DNA of 64,000 nucleotides from Planctomycetota bacterium (GTDB taxonomy: Bacteria; Planctomycetota; UBA1135; GCA-002686595), in NCBI GenBank assembly GCA_012959525.1, contig DUDB01000047.1, positions 175,726 through 239,725 on the forward strand. Reading direction: 5' to 3'. Shown piece after piece: positions 61,467-64,000 of this stretch (position 1 is the stretch's first letter; each line of letters begins with the position of its first letter). Position numbers and translations under genes: made by a program. The notes beneath the pieces are model-generated. The model was given only the letters and a program-made list of their open reading frames with translations, was not told where the DNA came from and searched no databases.

Positions 61467-62420
61467 GTGCCCCGACTGCCTTTCACGGCACCTTGGCTCC
61501 TGGCCCCCATGGAAGGGGTGACGGATCCCTGTTTCCGGGCCGTGCTCCTCGCCCTGCACCGACCAGAGGACCTGGGGGGCGCGTGCACCGAGTTCCTGAG
61601 GGTGGTGGATCACCCCTACCGGCCTGGTCAGGTCCGCAAACATCTGGGCCCAAAAACAGGTTCCATCCCAGTGGGCGTTCAACTCATGGGCAGCCATGAG
61701 TCCGCGCTCGCCGCAACGGCAGAATCGGTCCTACAGACCGACGCCGCCTTCCTGGACCTGAACTTCGGCTGTCCGACCAAGGGGGCTCTCAAGGGCTGCG
61801 CGGGCTCGGCCCTGCTCAGGGAGCCCAAGCGTCTGGAGTCGATCGTGCGCACTTGCGTGGAGGCTTGCGGTGGGGACCTGCCTGTGACCGCCAAGATCCG
61901 TGCGGGCTTTGATGATGCAGAGAGCGTCGAGGAGTTGGCACGCGCGGCCGAAGCAGGGGGCGCGTCCTTGCTGACAGTGCACTGCAGAACCCGCAGCGAG
62001 CACTACACCGATCAGGTGGACTGGACGCGCATCACTCGGGCCGTCGAGGCCGTGGAGATTCCCGTGTGCGGCAATGGCGGAGTGCTGGTCCACGAAGACC
62101 TGGAGCGTATGCGCGAAGTGACGGGCTGCCTGTTCGTCATGGTGGGCCACGCAGCCCTGGCGGACCCGTGGATTTTCTCCGGGCAGGAGGTCACGGCCCA
62201 GGCAGCGGCGGAGTTCCTGCACGAGTATTCTCTCGCCCTGGAGAGCGCCGGTGCCGGTCCCCGTAAACGCGCCGCACGCCTAAAGCAGTTGCTGAAGGTC
62301 TGGAGCGCAGGCGGGTTGATCTCCGACGAAGCCGACCGCAAGAGCTGGATGGCGGAGCGGGAACCGGAGCGGCTGCTGGCCGCCATGGAGGCACGAGCCC
62401 ACGCCGAGGCTATCCCCTAG
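61467..62420 (+). CDS. dus: tRNA-dihydrouridine synthase family protein
   Basis: 317 residues from a GTG at 61467, one base after the S9 peptidase stop. Dus motifs: LLAPMEGVTDPCFRA (about 11-25, FMN-binding start), VGVQLMGSHESALAATAE (about 70), LNFGCPTKGALKGCAGSAL (about 93-111, catalytic Cys), VTAKIRAGFDD and LLTVHCRTRSEHYT (about 170-183), and CGNGGVLVHEDLERM. It reduces specific uridines in tRNA with NADPH and FMN. It is slightly shorter than DusB. The usual catalytic CP dyad is retained. Confidence 0.93.
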   Translation: MPRLPFTAPWLLAPMEGVTDPCFRAVLLALHRPEDLGGACTEFLRVVDHPYRPGQVRKHLGPKTGSIPVGVQLMGSHESALAATAESVLQTDAAFLDLNFGCPTKGALKGCAGSALLREPKRLESIVRTCVEACGGDLPVTAKIRAGFDDAESVEELARAAEAGGASLLTVHCRTRSEHYTDQVDWTRITRAVEAVEIPVCGNGGVLVHEDLERMREVTGCLFVMVGHAALADPWIFSGQEVTAQAAAEFLHEYSLALESAGAGPRKRAARLKQLLKVWSAGGLISDEADRKSWMAEREPERLLAAMEARAHAEAIP

Positions 62421-62442
62421 GCAGGAGCCGGCCTACCCTCGA

Positions 62443-63897
62443 TCAAAGCCGTCTCACAGCCTCCGACAGCAGTGCCACTCCGAACCCGGTTGCGCGCTTG
62501 CCCAGCATGGAAGGCCCAGCCAGATCCACGTGGGCCCAGCGCGTTCCTGTGTCCTCGATGTGCCAGTAGATGAATTGCCCCGCGCAGCTGGCCTGGGCGT
62601 TGGCGCGATTGGCCACCGAGTTGCGCATGTCCGCGACCGCGCTGCTGAACTCCGGCTTGTAGAACTCCGGCGCAAAGGGCAGGGGATGCACGAGGTCGCC
62701 GGAAGCGCGGCCGGCCTCCACCATGAGGTCCTCCAAGCCGCCGTCATTGGACATCAACCCCGCGTGGAGCTTCCCCGTGGCCACGAGTTGGGCCCCGGTG
62801 AGGGTGGCCGCATCCAGGATCGTGTCCGCGCCCAACACCCGCGCCGCGTAGCTGACACCATCCGCCAGCACGAGGCGCCCCTCGGCATCGGTGTTGTTGA
62901 CCTCCACACTCAGGCCCGAGTGAGCGCGCAGGATGTCGTCAGGCTTGTACGCGCTGGGTCCGACGGCGTTCTCCGCCAAGCAGAGTACGGCGCTGAGTTT
63001 GTGTCGGCATCCACTCCGCGCGAGCACGTTGAACGCTCCGAGAACAGCGGCCGCCCCACCCATGTCGCTCTTCATTCCGACCATGTGGCCGCCAGTCTTC
63101 AACGACAAACCACCGGTGTCGTAGGTGATCCCCTTACCCACCAGGGCGATGTGTTTCTTGGTGGAGCGCTTGGGCTTGTGCGTGAGCACCACGAGCCGCG
63201 GCGCTTCCAGTGCCGTGCGTCCAACGGCGTGCAGGCAACCCAATCCGGCATCGAGAAGGCGGTTGCCGACGATTGCCTTGCGGGTTACCCGTTCACAGCC
63301 GCGGAGGATGCGGGTCGCTTCTTTGTGCATCTTGCCCGGGTGCATTTCGCTGGGCGGGAAGTCGACCAGGCGCGCCGCTTCGCGGGAGCTCTCCACCGTG
63401 GTCTTGACTTGTGCATTAGCCGTCAGGCTGCGCTCACCGGGGCCCACAGCTGCAATGGTCAGAACGGGCTCGGGCTTCGACGGCTTATTGGCGTGATACA
63501 TCGGAAGGGCACGCGCTATGGCATTCGCGGCGGGAAGTAGGTGTTCGGGCTCATCCAAGAAGAGCAAGAGACCCGCTTTCCCGCGCGTGCCGGTTGAAGA
63601 CAGGGAGACCACACGCCTGATGGCCTCCGCCCGGGCGGGTGAGTTGTGGCGCGAGACTGAATCTGGAAGGACGCCAACGGCGAGCTTGCGCGGGGTAGAG
63701 CCGGTGAGGGTGCCCGCGACGGCCCCGCGTTCACCGGGCTTGAGGTCTGTGAGCAGGTCGAGCGCCAGGCGCATGTGCTCCTCCGGCAGGCAGTCGAGGA
63801 GTGCACCATCCTGCAGAGTGGATGCGGTTCCGACGATGAGCAGGTAGTCGCCGTCGAGCAGGCGGGGGATGGACTTGGTGAAGCGGATCTTTGTCAT
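62443..63897 (-). CDS. pepA: Leucyl aminopeptidase (M17)
   Basis: 484 residues, normal for the family. The catalytic domain carries ALVGKGITYDTGGLSLKTGG (about 251-270; Lys and Asp metal ligands), VGMKSDMGGAAAVLGAFNVL (about 273-292, second metal Asp) and the hallmark NTDAEGRLVLADGVSYAAR (about 337-355, Asp/Glu ligands and catalytic Arg). The N-terminal ~170 residues form the less conserved macro-like domain. It releases N-terminal residues from peptides in the cytoplasm with two metals. It converges with dus, leaving a 22-bp gap. The remaining ~100 bp to the window edge show no gene. Confidence 0.95.
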   Translation of the reverse strand: MTKIRFTKSIPRLLDGDYLLIVGTASTLQDGALLDCLPEEHMRLALDLLTDLKPGERGAVAGTLTGSTPRKLAVGVLPDSVSRHNSPARAEAIRRVVSLSSTGTRGKAGLLLFLDEPEHLLPAANAIARALPMYHANKPSKPEPVLTIAAVGPGERSLTANAQVKTTVESSREAARLVDFPPSEMHPGKMHKEATRILRGCERVTRKAIVGNRLLDAGLGCLHAVGRTALEAPRLVVLTHKPKRSTKKHIALVGKGITYDTGGLSLKTGGHMVGMKSDMGGAAAVLGAFNVLARSGCRHKLSAVLCLAENAVGPSAYKPDDILRAHSGLSVEVNNTDAEGRLVLADGVSYAARVLGADTILDAATLTGAQLVATGKLHAGLMSNDGGLEDLMVEAGRASGDLVHPLPFAPEFYKPEFSSAVADMRNSVANRANAQASCAGQFIYWHIEDTGTRWAHVDLAGPSMLGKRATGFGVALLSEAVRRL

Positions 63898-64000
63898 GGG
63901 CGTAGGGTAGTGAAGGGACCACAGGGGTGGTCTGGGTTCCTCTTGGTTGTTTGGGCCCTCCTTGGGAATATCGGTATCACCCCAACCGCCGCCCCCACCC

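Overview
The window is GC-rich chromosomal DNA, densely packed with genes on both strands. There is no rRNA, phage, transposase, CRISPR array or plasmid gene. It encodes kdsB (KDO activation for lipopolysaccharide), tatC, several lipoproteins and many Sec-type signal peptides, so the cell is a Gram-negative diderm. A lysine/alanine-rich histone-H1-like protein, an MglA GTPase with a roadblock partner, FG-GAP and SbsA-type surface proteins, a Thr-type sulfatase-like protein beside a sulfotransferase, and a secreted protein with a C-terminal WHRDG-type domain together suggest a deep-branching member of Planctomycetota. This is an inference from gene content, not a phylogenetic placement.

Layout. 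1-5.1 kb: a partial thioredoxin-like membrane protein, a small membrane protein, a methyltransferase, a secreted M28 peptidase, a PI-PLC-X-like protein and an orphan HisC C-terminal-like domain. 5.4-9.4 kb: thrB; a BtpA protein coupled to a truncated Enzyme-I-like protein; a PP2C phosphatase; tRNA-Thr(CGT). 9.5-18.3 kb: a TPR/HEAT exported protein, anmK, an NtrC-type sigma54 activator, a LysM protein and a large membrane glycosyltransferase. 18.4-25.1 kb: a lipoprotein, kdsB, pyrG, a DUF1844 protein, a glutaryl-CoA-dehydrogenase-like enzyme and metG. 25.1-28.6 kb: HU with the H1-like protein, then a roadblock/MglA/TPR module. 28.7-34.1 kb: two large secreted proteins. 34.3-36.8 kb: a glycine riboswitch, then gcvT, gcvH and a lipoate/octanoate transferase. 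36.8-41.4 kb: a secreted protein, tRNA-Gln(TTG), cinA-tatC and a membrane coiled-coil/BRCT-like protein with a strong terminator. 41.8-51.2 kb: coaE, rho, a GT4 glycosyltransferase, a DUF4442 protein, an NMO-like enzyme, a secreted protein, a homocysteine S-methyltransferase and an ABC exporter. 51.3-61.5 kb: a PDZ lipoprotein, two FG-GAP proteins, a sulfatase-like protein, a sulfotransferase and an S9 peptidase with highly charged insertions. 61.5-63.9 kb: dus and a leucyl aminopeptidase.

How the genes work together. Tight operons with ATGA, GTGA or TGATG stop/start overlaps link btpA with the EI-like gene, tatC with cinA, pyrG with DUF1844, DUF4442 with the NMO-like gene, the ABC ATPase with its permease, and the PDZ gene with both FG-GAP genes. 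The glycine riboswitch, gcvT, gcvH and the lipoyl transferase form a glycine-cleavage/lipoylation unit; gcvP is not in the window. The most unusual items are: a tail-anchored MglA GTPase encoded with a membrane TPR protein and a roadblock protein; an EI-like protein lacking its PEP-binding half and the usual phospho-His; tandem repeats that span two stop codons; two mutually exclusive hairpins over the ABC ATPase ribosome-binding site; a BRCT-like domain on a membrane coiled coil; and an S9 peptidase with a charged insertion inside its catalytic domain. No single locus is clearly an undescribed defence or biosynthetic system.
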